Below, piece by piece: positions 11,588 through 23,211 of a stretch of DNA of 64,000 bases; within the stretch, counting starts at the first letter, position 1; every line of letters begins with the position of its first letter. The notes beneath the pieces are model-generated. The model saw only the letters and a list, made by a program, of their open reading frames with translations. It searched no databases and had not been told where the DNA came from. This DNA is from Neurospora intermedia (lineage: Eukaryota; Ascomycota; Sordariomycetes; Sordariales; Sordariaceae). Made by a program: the position numbers and the translations under genes. The stretch is taken from NCBI GenBank assembly GCA_037102815.1, contig BTPP01000003.1, positions 682,001-746,000 of the forward strand, in the 5' to 3' direction.

Positions 11588-13504
11588 ATGATCTCAAACA
11601 GCGAAGTCACTAAGGAGAAAGAGCCGGTGAAGCGCCGTGCCTGTGACGAGTGCCGTATGTTTCGTCCCGCTCCCCGTTTCGATCCATATATCTATCTACC
11701 TTTACCCTCTAGTCAGCAACCATGACTACCCAACCGCACTGATGTATCTAAATTAACAAATGCAGGTGCACGGAAACTTGCTTGCTCAAAAGAACAAGAT
11801 GGCTGTGCGCGGTGTAAGCGCGAAGGCGTTCACTGTAACTACTCGGCCCAGAAACCCATGGGTCGGCCAAGGAAACGTCCTCACGTCGACGTGGCCGAGG
11901 CATCGCGAAAGGAGGCAAAGACTGAGGATGTTCCCCCCAGCGAGACGGCGACCTTGACCTATCCTGTTTCCATGCCCTTTGACGGGACCCTCAACCTGGA
12001 CCTGGATATGTGCTTTCTCGACGTCACCAACACAGACATAAATTTTAGTGACATATTCGACCCAAATTTCCAGTTCGGATCGTATGGCTTCCCCTTGTCC
12101 TTGGATTATGACATCCCCCAACCGGGACCTGCACCCGGGCAAATAGAGACCATGCCCAAGGAAGAGACAAGATATGCCAACCAAGCCTGGATGGATTCCA
12201 CGGCTGCCGTCCACGCACAATGGCAGCCGGTACTTGGGGGATACCTCGATGTCAACTTTGACGGTATTGACGTACAAACGTCCACATCAGCTTGCTCCTC
12301 TTCAATACAGCAATACTCCTCGCCCTTCCCGAAGCGAGAACAACCAGAGGGGATATACCCAAACACATCTCAAAATCACCACGGCTCCCGCCCGGCATCA
12401 CGATCAGAGGTATCCGAATCAACCGTCCCCCATCTGACCCCCGGCGGCTCCTCCACCACCAGTCCCAGCGACAGCACCAACACCAACGACCGCGCCGTCG
12501 GTGGCCAGCCCGCCGCCCAATGTACCTGCTCAGACAATCTCCGCGAGGCCATGGAGTCTCTCCGCATCGTGCCCACTGACGACATCACCCAAGCGCTCTA
12601 CACCGTCCGTACCGTCACCAAGATAGCACACGAGACCATCCTCTGCAGCATCTGCGGCGACCCTCCTCTCGGTGGCAGCTCCTCCTCTGCCGCCAACACC
12701 GACACCGATGCCAACACCGACACCGAGACCGACAACAAAAGCAACAACTACAACTCCGACGAGAACGAACCCCCTGACTCGGCCATCCAAAACATGGTCC
12801 TCCTCGCCGCCATCCTCCCCTCCCTCTCCTCGTCCTATACCCTCCTCCTCGACCTCGTCGAAAAGGAGACTGTCTCCGCCACCTCTTCAGGCCGCCACAT
12901 CTTCTTCGATTTAGAAGGCTACGGCGGACTCTGGGGTCCCATTGCAACTTCCTGGAAGCGATGCGAGGACATGGTCGCCCTTCTCGCCCAGCCGCTGCCC
13001 CCCGCAACCTGGCGCCTGATAGCCCGCGCCATGCTCAAGCTGGATGTGTACGGACAGGGCGGGGCGGCAGGGCCGGCGAGTCAGCGGCCGGTGATTAGCT
13101 TGGGTGATGATGATGGTGGTTGTATGATTGGCAGCCGGGACAAGAGTAATGGCAATGGCCTTCAACAAGAGCCGTGCGAGAAGGTAGAGCATATTGGACT
13201 CAAAGATATCTTTGCGAGGTTGGAGGAGAGGTCGAGGAGACGACAGGAGAGGTTGGAGGCATTGGTGGCGAGCGGGGAGTTGGAAGGGATGATTCCACCG
13301 ATCTCAGGGGGTCTTGATGTCGGGAGTGCTGGTGAGAGGTCGATATCGCCGACTGCGTCGACGGGAATAACCACGACGCTGGCGGCGGCGGGCGAGGCGG
13401 ATGAAAAGATGGAAGAAAAGGCGGACGGGAAGAAGACGAGGTCACCAGGTATGAGGATCATTGCATCTGCGAAGAGTGCGATGGATAGGTTGTTGATTTC
13501 GTGA
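11588..13504 (+). CDS. Zn2Cys6 transcription factor
   Basis: Two exons, 11588-11654 and 11766-13504, intron 111 bases (GTATGT donor, TGCAG acceptor). Product 601 residues. The zinc cluster spans the exon junction: Cys19, Cys22, Cys29, Cys36, Cys39 and Cys46 in the spacing C-x2-C-x6-C-x6-C-x2-C-x6-C of a Gal4-type binuclear cluster. It is followed directly by an AT-hook-like GRPRKRP at 55-61. The middle is acidic and Ser/Thr/Asp/Asn-rich. A CTCSDNL to CSICG region and a Leu-rich helix pair (NMVLLAAILPSL) resemble the C-terminal part of AflR-type regulators, a weak match. No biosynthetic cluster lies nearby, so the target genes are unknown. The coding strand changes from C-rich to G-rich codons near base 13030. 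Confidence 0.9.
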
Positions 13505-14496
13505 TTTTTTCGTTTTTCTTGAATTCTTTTTTTTCCCCACCTTTTGGGCGATGATAAAGGCTCAGGAGGGAGGGAACGGAGTTGAACGCCCAACATAGCG
13601 GAAGCTTCATTGTTCTCTGTTGCTTTGGTATGGCATGACAGTTCTGTTACGTTCCAAGCGTGGAGTTCTGAGGTTTCCGGGTTTACTACTAGGTATTATT
13701 TGGGTGTATGGACATAGCGATGGCATGAATGACCCTTTGTTTTTTGTTGTCACGTTTGGTTGCGATTGGGAAGAGAGGCGAGTCTGGCTTCTAACAATGA
13801 AAATTTCTGATGGTTCACTTACTAACGTGAATCTGATGGTTCGAACGGTTTTGGTATGATACACTCGCAATTCTGGGAAGACTACTTTAAGACGAATTGC
13901 GTGATACGTGAAGGCCATTCCAGAAGTGCAGCGAATCCGACATGTTCGATATGTATGGCCACTCGAGTGACACGAATTGTACTACCCTCGGAAGTATCGT
14001 ACATGAACGTATCGAAGAAACATAGTCCTGATTTGAGTGAGATCTGAAGCGAAATCCCGGTCCACAATCGGTTCGATGGAAAATCCCAACAACTACGAAG
14101 AACATTTCTTCTCATCTCAGGACTATTTCGAGCATTGCAACAAACGCCTCGTTTCCAAAATTTCACACTATGAGAACCGTCATACAGATAGAGACAGCGA
14201 AAAGGATTATACGCCGCTAATGATCAAAATTATACCATATCACATAACCTACTCCTGACTTTCTCCTAGGTACCCGTGACGTATTTTCAACTCCCAAATG
14301 AGATTCGAATCACCCTCCACATAGCATTGACCGGCGTGGCGGGACATACCCATCATGTCTCCATTTGCTCGTTTCGCTTCCAAACCCATGTAGACAACAC
14401 CCTTGCTTGGCTCTGATTGCCGAGCTCGAATCAGCAAGGGATTCTCATGTAACCCTACGTAGATCCTTCTCCCCTTCACCTCCTCTCTCGGACCCC
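13505..14496. other. Intergenic between convergent genes
   Basis: 3' flanks of the regulator gene and of erv29. Only short frames without domain signal. A CCTAGGTACC motif occurs at 14265-14274. Confidence 0.6.
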
Positions 14497-15643
<1,147 letters not shown>

Positions 15644-17297
15644 TGCGTGAGGTGCGAACGCGTCTGGTCTGGTTGATCAACTGAGTATGGCGTCGGAATT
15701 CGAGACGTGGTCAAGCGCAGGTGTTGCTCCTGGATCGCGAAACCAGGTTGGTGTTGTTTTGTGGAGGGATGAGCGCCGAGAAGTGGGAGTGATGACGGAG
15801 GGTTCCAGCTCAGGGTGACTCCAGAGAGCAATAATAAATGCGGGACCGAGCTTGTACAAGTTCAGGTTGAGAGTGGAAGATGGGCCCTCGTTTCGATTCA
15901 GGCGCAGCAGCTTTCGGATTGGAGACCTGGTGGTGAAGGGTCAAGGTCCGACTGACAGCTGAAGAGGTGGAAGATGCAATTGAAGGCAAGGTGGACTTGA
16001 AGATGGAAGTGCCCCGGTGGTGAGGTCAGTCAGGTACCTAGGTTATTAACATACAACTGTGTCCTTAACCAAATGTCTTTCCGTGATTTCCTGCAAGTAC
16101 GGTGCCTCATCGAGAAGCTGCCAAGGCGAATGGGGCTTATGTTACAAAGTACATAGATTGCAGTAGTAGCTACTCCTTAAAATAAAGTATCCTCAAACGG
16201 AAATACACACAGCGGGCAACTGTGGGTCCCTTACTCTTGGCCGACGGGTCAACCTTCCGGTGTTTCGAGTTGCCCTGCCTGCTGGAGTGCCCGAGCATCC
16301 AAGGTCACCCAGCTGGACTGGCTTGTTGCGAGCGAGCGCACGAACCAACCGTTGTTTTTGGCACGGGAAGAATGGAGCCTCGGAAGCGATGGATCGCCAA
16401 AGACCCCACGCTGCGACTGGGTTTAGCTTTCTCGAATCTCGACTGTTTGGATAGTGCGATCTGATCCGAATTTCCCCCTTTTGGAGACGAGGAATAGCTT
16501 CAAGATCGAGAAAAAAGGAGCCTCATCGTCGTGTCTGACAGACACTTCTCCTAACTCCTATTCACCTCGATCTTAACATGCAGTAAACACGCTACCGCAA
16601 CCCTGCTGAAAAAAGTCAAAATTGCGCAATGGCCCTCCTCAATGCAACAGCCCGATCAGACTACACTACGAATTAGGAAGCTCTTCAGGCTCTTTTTTTC
16701 CCAGCCGAGTGATGATGCTGACAAGGTCGAGTAACAGACAAGTGCAGGGGTCAATGCCTTCTCAGCTTCCATTACGGGCCGGCAAGGTCGTCCTCCGATC
16801 CACACATGCGTCCGCTAGGCCCGGTTCGGTGAGGAACGGGACTCGGTAGTTTGTCTTGTCGCGTCCAACGCATGGGAAGCAGGCTCGACTCTAATGGCAC
16901 AACCTTAATTTGTCCCATTGCCGCATTCCGGCATGACAGCGACGTCGGCATCGAGTTGGGGGGCCAGGACTTGAGGACCATTTACGGCGATGGCGAGAGG
17001 TCCGGTTGGCTTTCTTCTCACTTTGATTTACCATTTTATTCATCGGAATACATCCTCCCTTTATCGGGCTCAGTTCATAGGTACTTATAGACGAAGACAT
17101 CTTGAAGAATTGAAAGACTTCAAGCCAGACTTTCACTTTGATGGCCTTCGGTGTTCTGAAGCGCTCAAGCTAAATCACTTACAGCGAAGTTCTGACAGCC
17201 TTACAACCCATCAACATTTCCAAAACGTAAACCCTCTAGCATCGCCAGTCGCGTATCCTCGAATCCCTATCCCCTGCCGAACCAGAGTCTATCACTA

Positions 17298-18031
17298 CAG
17301 TAAAACCCCTAGTACGAGCAACACCAAAAATCCGGCCACAAGTGTTGCTCTAACAGGGGGGGTTGCTAGTACTGGGGTAGGGTGTACGGGCCACACCACC
17401 AAAACCTGCACTTCCAAGAAAGCCTTGGCGCCCAGATCCCCCACCCCCCCAACGTAAAAAGTGTGCATATAGCGGGTACAGTAAAACCCCTAGTACGAAC
17501 AACCCTATATATGAGCAACCCCCCCTGTATTTGCAACAGTATCGGCTAAAACTCCCTTTTTCATATGTGTAAGAGCAAACGAGCATACAGTAACAATCTA
17601 TTGAGTAATTTGCTCTTAAGCAGGGGTGCTTCTCACCCAATTATAGCCTCAATCCCCCCCTTATACCCGCTATATGCACACTTTTTACGTTAGGGGGGTA
17701 GGGGATCTAGGCGCCAAGGCTTTCTTGGAAATACAGGTTTTAGTAGTGTGGCCCGTGTACCCTACCCCAGTACTAGCAACCCCCCCTGTTAGAGCAACAC
17801 TTGTGGCCGGATTTTTGGTGTTGCTCGTACTAGGGGTTTTACTGTATAAGGGGGGGATTGAGGCTGTAATTAGGTGAGAAGTACCCCTGCTTAAGAGCAA
17901 ATCACTCAATAGACTGTTGCTATATACTCGTTTGCTCTTACACATATGAAAAAGGGAGTTTTAGCCGATACTATTGCAAATACAGGGGGGGTTACTCATA
18001 TACAGGGTTGCTCGTACTAGGGGTTTTACTG
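17298..18031 (-). mobile_element. MITE, outer copy, split by a second copy
   Basis: Two halves, 17298-17478 and 17847-18031 (366 bases together), form one miniature element in reverse orientation to the inner copy. Its ends are CAGTAAAACCCCTAGTACGA and the inverse, and it is flanked by TA at 17296-17297 and 18032-18033. The interior TA was the target of the inner copy: the left half ends GCGGGTA and the right half resumes TATAAGGGG, while the intact inner copy reads across this point without a break. No transposase frame exists. CAGT ends and a TA target duplication suggest a non-autonomous member of the Tc1/mariner-pogo group; the autonomous partner is not in this window. Confidence 0.88.
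17479..17844 (+). mobile_element. MITE, inner intact copy (366 bases)
   Basis: Complete element with terminal inverted repeats of about 25 bases (CAGTAAAACCCCTAGTACGA then RCAAC) and TA on both sides (17477-17478, 17845-17846). Several AGCAAC units with C-rich spacers repeat near both ends and could be transposase-binding sites. It sits inverted inside the outer copy. Compared base by base with the outer copy it shows about 21 differences, all transitions. No coding capacity. Confidence 0.88.
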
Positions 18032-18317
18032 TACTCAGACAACCACACTTATCAGGAAAAGACACCCACTCATACTCCAGGAAAAACCTACACGCACCCC
18101 AAGCACCAGATCTGTCCGGACTTGTCTCAATCACACCTTCATCATGTGTTTTGGAACTGGTATCAAATAAACTAGTCTAGTAGGTTGAGTCCTGTCAATT
18201 CAAGTTGTTAAGCGTATTTGAAGGTCGTAGCGTGGCTGTGCGTGATTTTGGTTGCAAGGACCAACGCGATGAATGTGATTACGAAATTCAACGGTCAGTT
18301 CAAGGAAAAATGGTCGC

Positions 18318-18355
18318 CAAAAAAAAAAAAAAAAAGAAAAAGAAGAAGAAGAAGT
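18318..18355. repeat. Poly-A / GAA simple repeat
   Basis: A run of A followed by GAAAAAGAAGAAGAAGAAG. Purine-rich low-complexity tract in intergenic DNA. Confidence 0.7.
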
Positions 18356-19426
18356 GAAGAAGAAAATAGGAAAAAGGTAATGCTAGATACTGAGACCACT
18401 TGCGTGCTTATCGCCACATTCCATATCAATCTGACCGTTGTGGATGAAAGTCATCGACTATACTTCTCCAACTTGGGGTGCGCGTAGGCAAACCTTGGAG
18501 TGCGCGTAGCATTTCTCATCAACGATACCTAACTTACCACATTCACCCTTCAAAGCGTGTCAAGAAGGTCAAGAAATGTTAGTTTGATAATGTCTCATTT
18601 GAGCTTAAACTCTCCTCAAACTCCGCGGCCAAAAGGCCTATCAGCTGGCTAACCACAAGGGAGCGGGTCAAAAGAAAAGAAAACGGGAAGCATGGAAATC
18701 GAACAAAGACATACTCACGCCCCCTCGCCCCTCTCTCCCTTATAGCCACGGGGCCTGCAGAAGAAAACCTGTTCAGAAGTTTGCCTCCTACTGACGGGTT
18801 CTCCGTTCCTAGGCCTCATGGAACGCGAGGGAACAAAGGGATGGGGAACAAACGGGACAAGCATGAGGACGGGACAGGGCCCGTTTCTTTGTGTGGTAGC
18901 TTCCCTGACGGACCGATTTCCTGGATTTGGTGAACCGTTGCTGAGTTTAGTGTGGCTAGACCTTTGTTGGTCTAGATGGTGTGCGCAGGGTCGGGGGGGT
19001 TACGGTACGGTTTTGGTTTAGATAAGTGAGCTTGAATTAAGTGAGGCGTTGACTTGGGTTTGGAAGTTGGGTAAGTCATCTGTGCGTAGAGGTAGGTATG
19101 TGAGGATGTAAATCTCGAGGAAGACACTCAATCGCCGTGGTGTATAGTCACGAATGCTCTAATAGTGATAAAAAACGACAATATCGAGCAAGTGTCCTTG
19201 ATTCAAAGCTTGGGATACCAAAAACTAGGTAATATTAAACAATGATAGATTTCCACTCAACAGCAGCCAGATATGTTTTCAGAACGCTATCATCACGTAA
19301 TTTGAGTTTCAGTGACACATGGCATAGGTTTGCCTATTGTCGCTCCCGCTAATTCCCTCTGTGACATTTATAATCCTTCATTCATTAAGCAACAGCCGGT
19401 TGACAGCCCTAAAATCATATTACCAC

Positions 19427-20959
19427 TCATCGCTTCTGAAACTGATTCTCCTCGCCAACTGTCCAGCCTTGTTTGGCACCTTCATTGCTCCCGCTCTCAT
19501 ATTGCGGAGGAGGCGATCCCGGCATCGTCGACGGAGGCCTGACTGAGGTGCCGTCTCCGCTCGGAAGCTCAATCGGAGCTTGATAATCAACATCACGCGA
19601 GTGAGGAACCCTGGAAATATGAATGAATCTTGGTTAATTGCCTCTCGGTTCTCATCTGTGGAAGCCTAAAACTTACGAGCTAAGTTCTCCAATCATGAGA
19701 GGCGAGTTGGGCCCGGGAACAGGCGCGGACATTGCGTGTCCGTTATAAGTATTGTAACCATAGGGAGATCCCGGCGAGACAGGGTTTTGCTGTGGTGGGG
19801 GAGTTCCATATGGGTATGGAGGTTGCTGAGGGCTTGCCGTCATGCTTCGATACGGGTCATTGGGGTCCATATGTGGATAAGTTGAGAAGGTCGTGAAGCT
19901 GGCTTGGCCGGGACTCTTCAGGCCTGCCGGTGTCGGGACAGGGCTGGCTGGATTGTGTTGGTTGTGGTACTGTGCCTCTACCATGGCCGGAGCACCAGCG
20001 GCATCAGTAGCGGGTGCCGGCGGATGAATGGCGCTCTTGCGATAGGCCTTTTGAAACCCTCCCCTTCGGCCGCAGAAAAAGACCAAGGCAGCGGCAATGG
20101 CTACCACGGCGGCCGCGCCAATGGCGATTCCCGCGATGGCTCCGGCACTAAGGCCCGACTTTTTGCTTCCATCTTCTTTTCCATAATTTGGATCTTCAGC
20201 CTTCCATGTCTCTCCCGGCTTTAGATCGTATGTCACTTGTTCTGCGTACTTCCGTTGGGCATCCCATGAATGCGTAGCGTTAGGGTTGATGACACCGATC
20301 ATCTTATGAGTTGAACAGGAAGTACGAGCGGAGCAGTAGAAGAACATGGGCTCTTCAGTGTCAAGTGTGAACTGCCATTCAAGGGGCTATTTTGTGACTT
20401 TGTCAACGCCATGATCAAGTAGCCCTCATACTGCTTGGAAATCTATCAACTTACTTTATCGAAGCTCTCGGGGTCAGTGTAATTCTCGCCGCTGGACCAC
20501 ATCCCGGCCTCATTAGGGTGGTAGAGTTCCCAAGGGAAACATGGAAATTCGAATTCAGCTCGTGCAACAGAGTGACCCGTGGGATAAAAATTGAAGCCTA
20601 CCCAGCTTTAGCGTTAGTCGGTTGATCAAATCGCACACTTCTTAAGTTGGATTTCAAGAAGGGTAACGTACGAATGACATCGCCTTTCTTGGCACCAGTC
20701 ACTTCGTGTGGCTCGAAAATATGCCCATGCTATAGATATGGTAAGTCACTGCTGCTTGGATCTTTGACGCTCATCAATCATGACTTACTTTTCCCACCTC
20801 GATAACAATGACGTTTGGACCGGCTGCCCTCGTGGGTGTTGCGGAGATGGATGTCGAGGAACTAGTAGACGACGCTCGGCTGCTGACGAAAGTCTGTGCC
20901 GCCACAGTTATCGAGAGGGCGGCAGTGGCCACCCCGACGAACAGACGTGATCCGTACAT
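19427..20959 (-). CDS. Membrane-anchored cupredoxin-domain protein
   Basis: Five exons: 20959-20789, 20729-20672, 20597-20455, 20386-19677 and 19610-19427; introns 59, 74, 68 and 66 bases. Product 421 residues. A signal peptide (about 1-20) precedes a Ser/Thr linker and a plastocyanin-like domain (about 48-160) with NVIVIEVG, a GHSV His85, and FYC with Cys142. The usual second His four residues after this Cys is Ser147; Met153 is kept, and His151 is near. Copper binding is therefore doubtful. A transmembrane helix at about 203-229 is followed by a basic stop (CGRRGG) and a Pro/Tyr/Gly-rich cytosolic tail of about 190 residues. Such fungal extracellular Ser-rich proteins sit at the cell surface; exact role unknown. 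If the last intron were retained, the protein would stop at once, since TAA lies in frame in the donor. Confidence 0.85.
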
Positions 20960-22442
20960 GTTGTTGTTGTTGTCGATCTCCGCCAGGCAAGTCCTTCCTG
21001 GCGATAGGGTTTCCAGACGAGAGTATTTCGTATGAAGGAAGGCGGAAGGGGAAAGAAAAAAAAGGTTCTAAAGTATGGGGGAATGGTACAGACCCTCAGA
21101 TAAAGAGCGCGAGATAGGGCAGCCTCTTGAATGGGGTGTGTCCACAGCCACAAACCGGTATGAACAAGCTTGCAACAGATACAGTGCAACTTCTGCTATT
21201 GACTTGGGTGGGCTGGGCCCTGGGAATCGAGCGGGGAGATGCAGCTCACAGGATTCCGGTATCTATAGACCGAGGGCGAGATGGTCGGTCGAGCGAACTG
21301 TGATGTCCGTGGAGGGGTGACTGGACGAGTGATTGATTGCTGATATCGAGTAGTTACTTTATTGATCACTGTCCGGCAGCAGCAAAATTATCAACATGAT
21401 AGATCTTGAGATGGGCATGCCCCAAGTCTTATGAAGCACAACCTTCGTTACAAAAAACGTAAAACCAGTATTGCGTGCTTGTGGAGGGTGGTCCTACAAA
21501 GGAAACTGTCTGCCGTTCGTGAGACCGGTATCCGAGAATGAAGAGACAAAGGACATGGACGAGTGGCCAAGCTATACGCACCATTATCGACCTAGGTCAA
21601 AGGATCGAGTTCAGAATCTGGGAACGCCTCCGAGGGAAGGCCAGACAGGAACCCGTCCCACGAAGCCTCGTCGGATCTTTCCTGGTCATGGGGATGTTCA
21701 ACACGATACTTCACTGTTGCCACCAAGTCTGCCCCTCCAGGCCGTTCATGCCGCCCATGGCGTCCAGCCTGTCTTTTGGGTCGTTAACATCCATTCACAG
21801 TATACACGACGGAAGGTTGAAAGGCTTTGAGGGTAGAATTGTAGAGCGACGACAGGAGGTGAAAATTGACGCCACGAAGTTTCCGTACGGACATGACTGC
21901 ACGAAAGGTTACAAGAGGGCGAATGAGAGAGATGTTGTGACAACAAACTCGACCTAGCTCTGCATAACAACACCAACGACAGACAAGTGTCGTCCAATGT
22001 GGAGGGTTGGCTTATCTCGCATCTCACCCATGGGGTAAGTCTAACCTTCGCGCGTCCTGTTTCTGATTGGGTGTCGACACCGTGTCTGGGCTGAATATTC
22101 AAAGGATGTGGGGGAAATTGACCACTCCTTAGAGGGTTGAAAGTGAAGCTGAAACCCTGGACTTCCTCGACCTGAGCATCTGTCAGATTTGTCTAGCATG
22201 GCTATTCCTGGGGGCGTGTCTAAACGAGCTTCAGCCTTATATCTCTCATCGGGGAATACCCTGCACCGACACGATGCCGGTTTTCTTCAATCGGGGGCGA
22301 GGTGAGCGTTTACAGGCCGACCGTAGCCAACGTCCAGCCCATGCAGTTTCTCTCTGATCTGTTCCGCGGCAAGCGACACTCTGTCAGCCCGACTTCTTCA
22401 ATGAATCGCGAACATGCCAGGCCGGCCTGCCTGCTTCTGATG

Positions 22443-22489
<47 letters not shown>

Positions 22490-23211
22490 GGTCCTTCTCC
22501 CGATGGCCTTCTTGGTTATTGCGTCAGGGAGTCTGGCTGAGAATATCGATTGCAAATTCCAACATCCCGAAAAAGAATCCAGCCCCTGCTCGACAAGCCT
22601 CCACAAAAGCCACCCGGAGAAACGCTGCTGACGTTCCCGCATCCGGCCCAACGTGGCCCCCACGACATCAGTGTGAAATGGACGAAGCTAACATGGCGGC
22701 TGGCGCACTATGATCAATGACCAGTCGTGTCAGTCTTCTGGCATGCTTGTGACACTCCCCGCTGCTGCCGTGTACACTACTTCGCCTTCCCGCTGCAGTA
22801 CTGATCCTCAAACTCGCCACAAGTGTGCGCTTGTAGGCACGTACACATGGCAGTGTCTGTCGGCTTGCTTGAGTTCAAGGATCGGGCTGGGGTGGTAGAA
22901 TGGGTCTCCTCTCCCAGACATGCACGCCTTGTTCACAATTCATATAACACAGCATGGAGTGTATTCGTGCGCGCCGTGCAAAGCCTTCTGGTTGCCCGAA
23001 GAGAACGAACTCATGGCCTTTGGTTCCAGACTTCTCAAGGTAAATTTAGATGTCGATCAATAAGCATACGATGAGAAGATTTATCTCGAACAATATCTCA
23101 CGGTGTATATGTCATAGCAGAGAGGCTGACCCATAGGAACGGCTTATATAGTCCATGGCGTAGAGTGTGAGGCGGTCGAATTTCTGTGTTGGATTTACCC
23201 CCCTACCTATT
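20960..23211. other. Gene-poor intergenic region
   Basis: Upstream region of the cupredoxin gene and 3' flank of alg6. Contains a 46-base poly-A run (22443-22488). Frames overlapping that run (poly-Lys or poly-Phe) are artefacts. No supported gene. Confidence 0.55.
22443..22488. repeat. 46-base poly-A homopolymer
   Basis: An uninterrupted run of 46 A, the longest homopolymer in the window. It could be a slippage product or the tail of a retroposed sequence; no target-site duplication or retrogene body is obvious beside it. Its length in the assembly may be inexact. Confidence 0.8.

Larger units (their letters stand above)
15644..19426. other. Long gene-poor intergenic region
   Basis: About 3.8 kb between the divergent start of erv29 and the 3' end of the cupredoxin gene. 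Contains an AGGTACCTAGG motif at 16032-16042, the composite transposon 17298-18031 and a poly-A/GAA stretch at about 18318-18355. Open frames at 16990-17457 and 17685-17945 lie mostly within transposon sequence and are not genes. Nothing else is supported; a non-coding transcript cannot be excluded. Confidence 0.55.

Noticed and set aside
13620-14258. Frames between regulator gene and erv29
   Set aside because: Short, open on both strands, no domains; fits 3' flanks of convergent genes.
16990-17457. 155-residue open frame, plus strand
   Set aside because: Its second half lies in the transposon end and the rest has no domain; the other transposon half gives a similar frame at 17685-17945 on the minus strand.
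22302-22663. Frames with poly-Lys or poly-Phe
   Set aside because: Created by the 46-base poly-A run.
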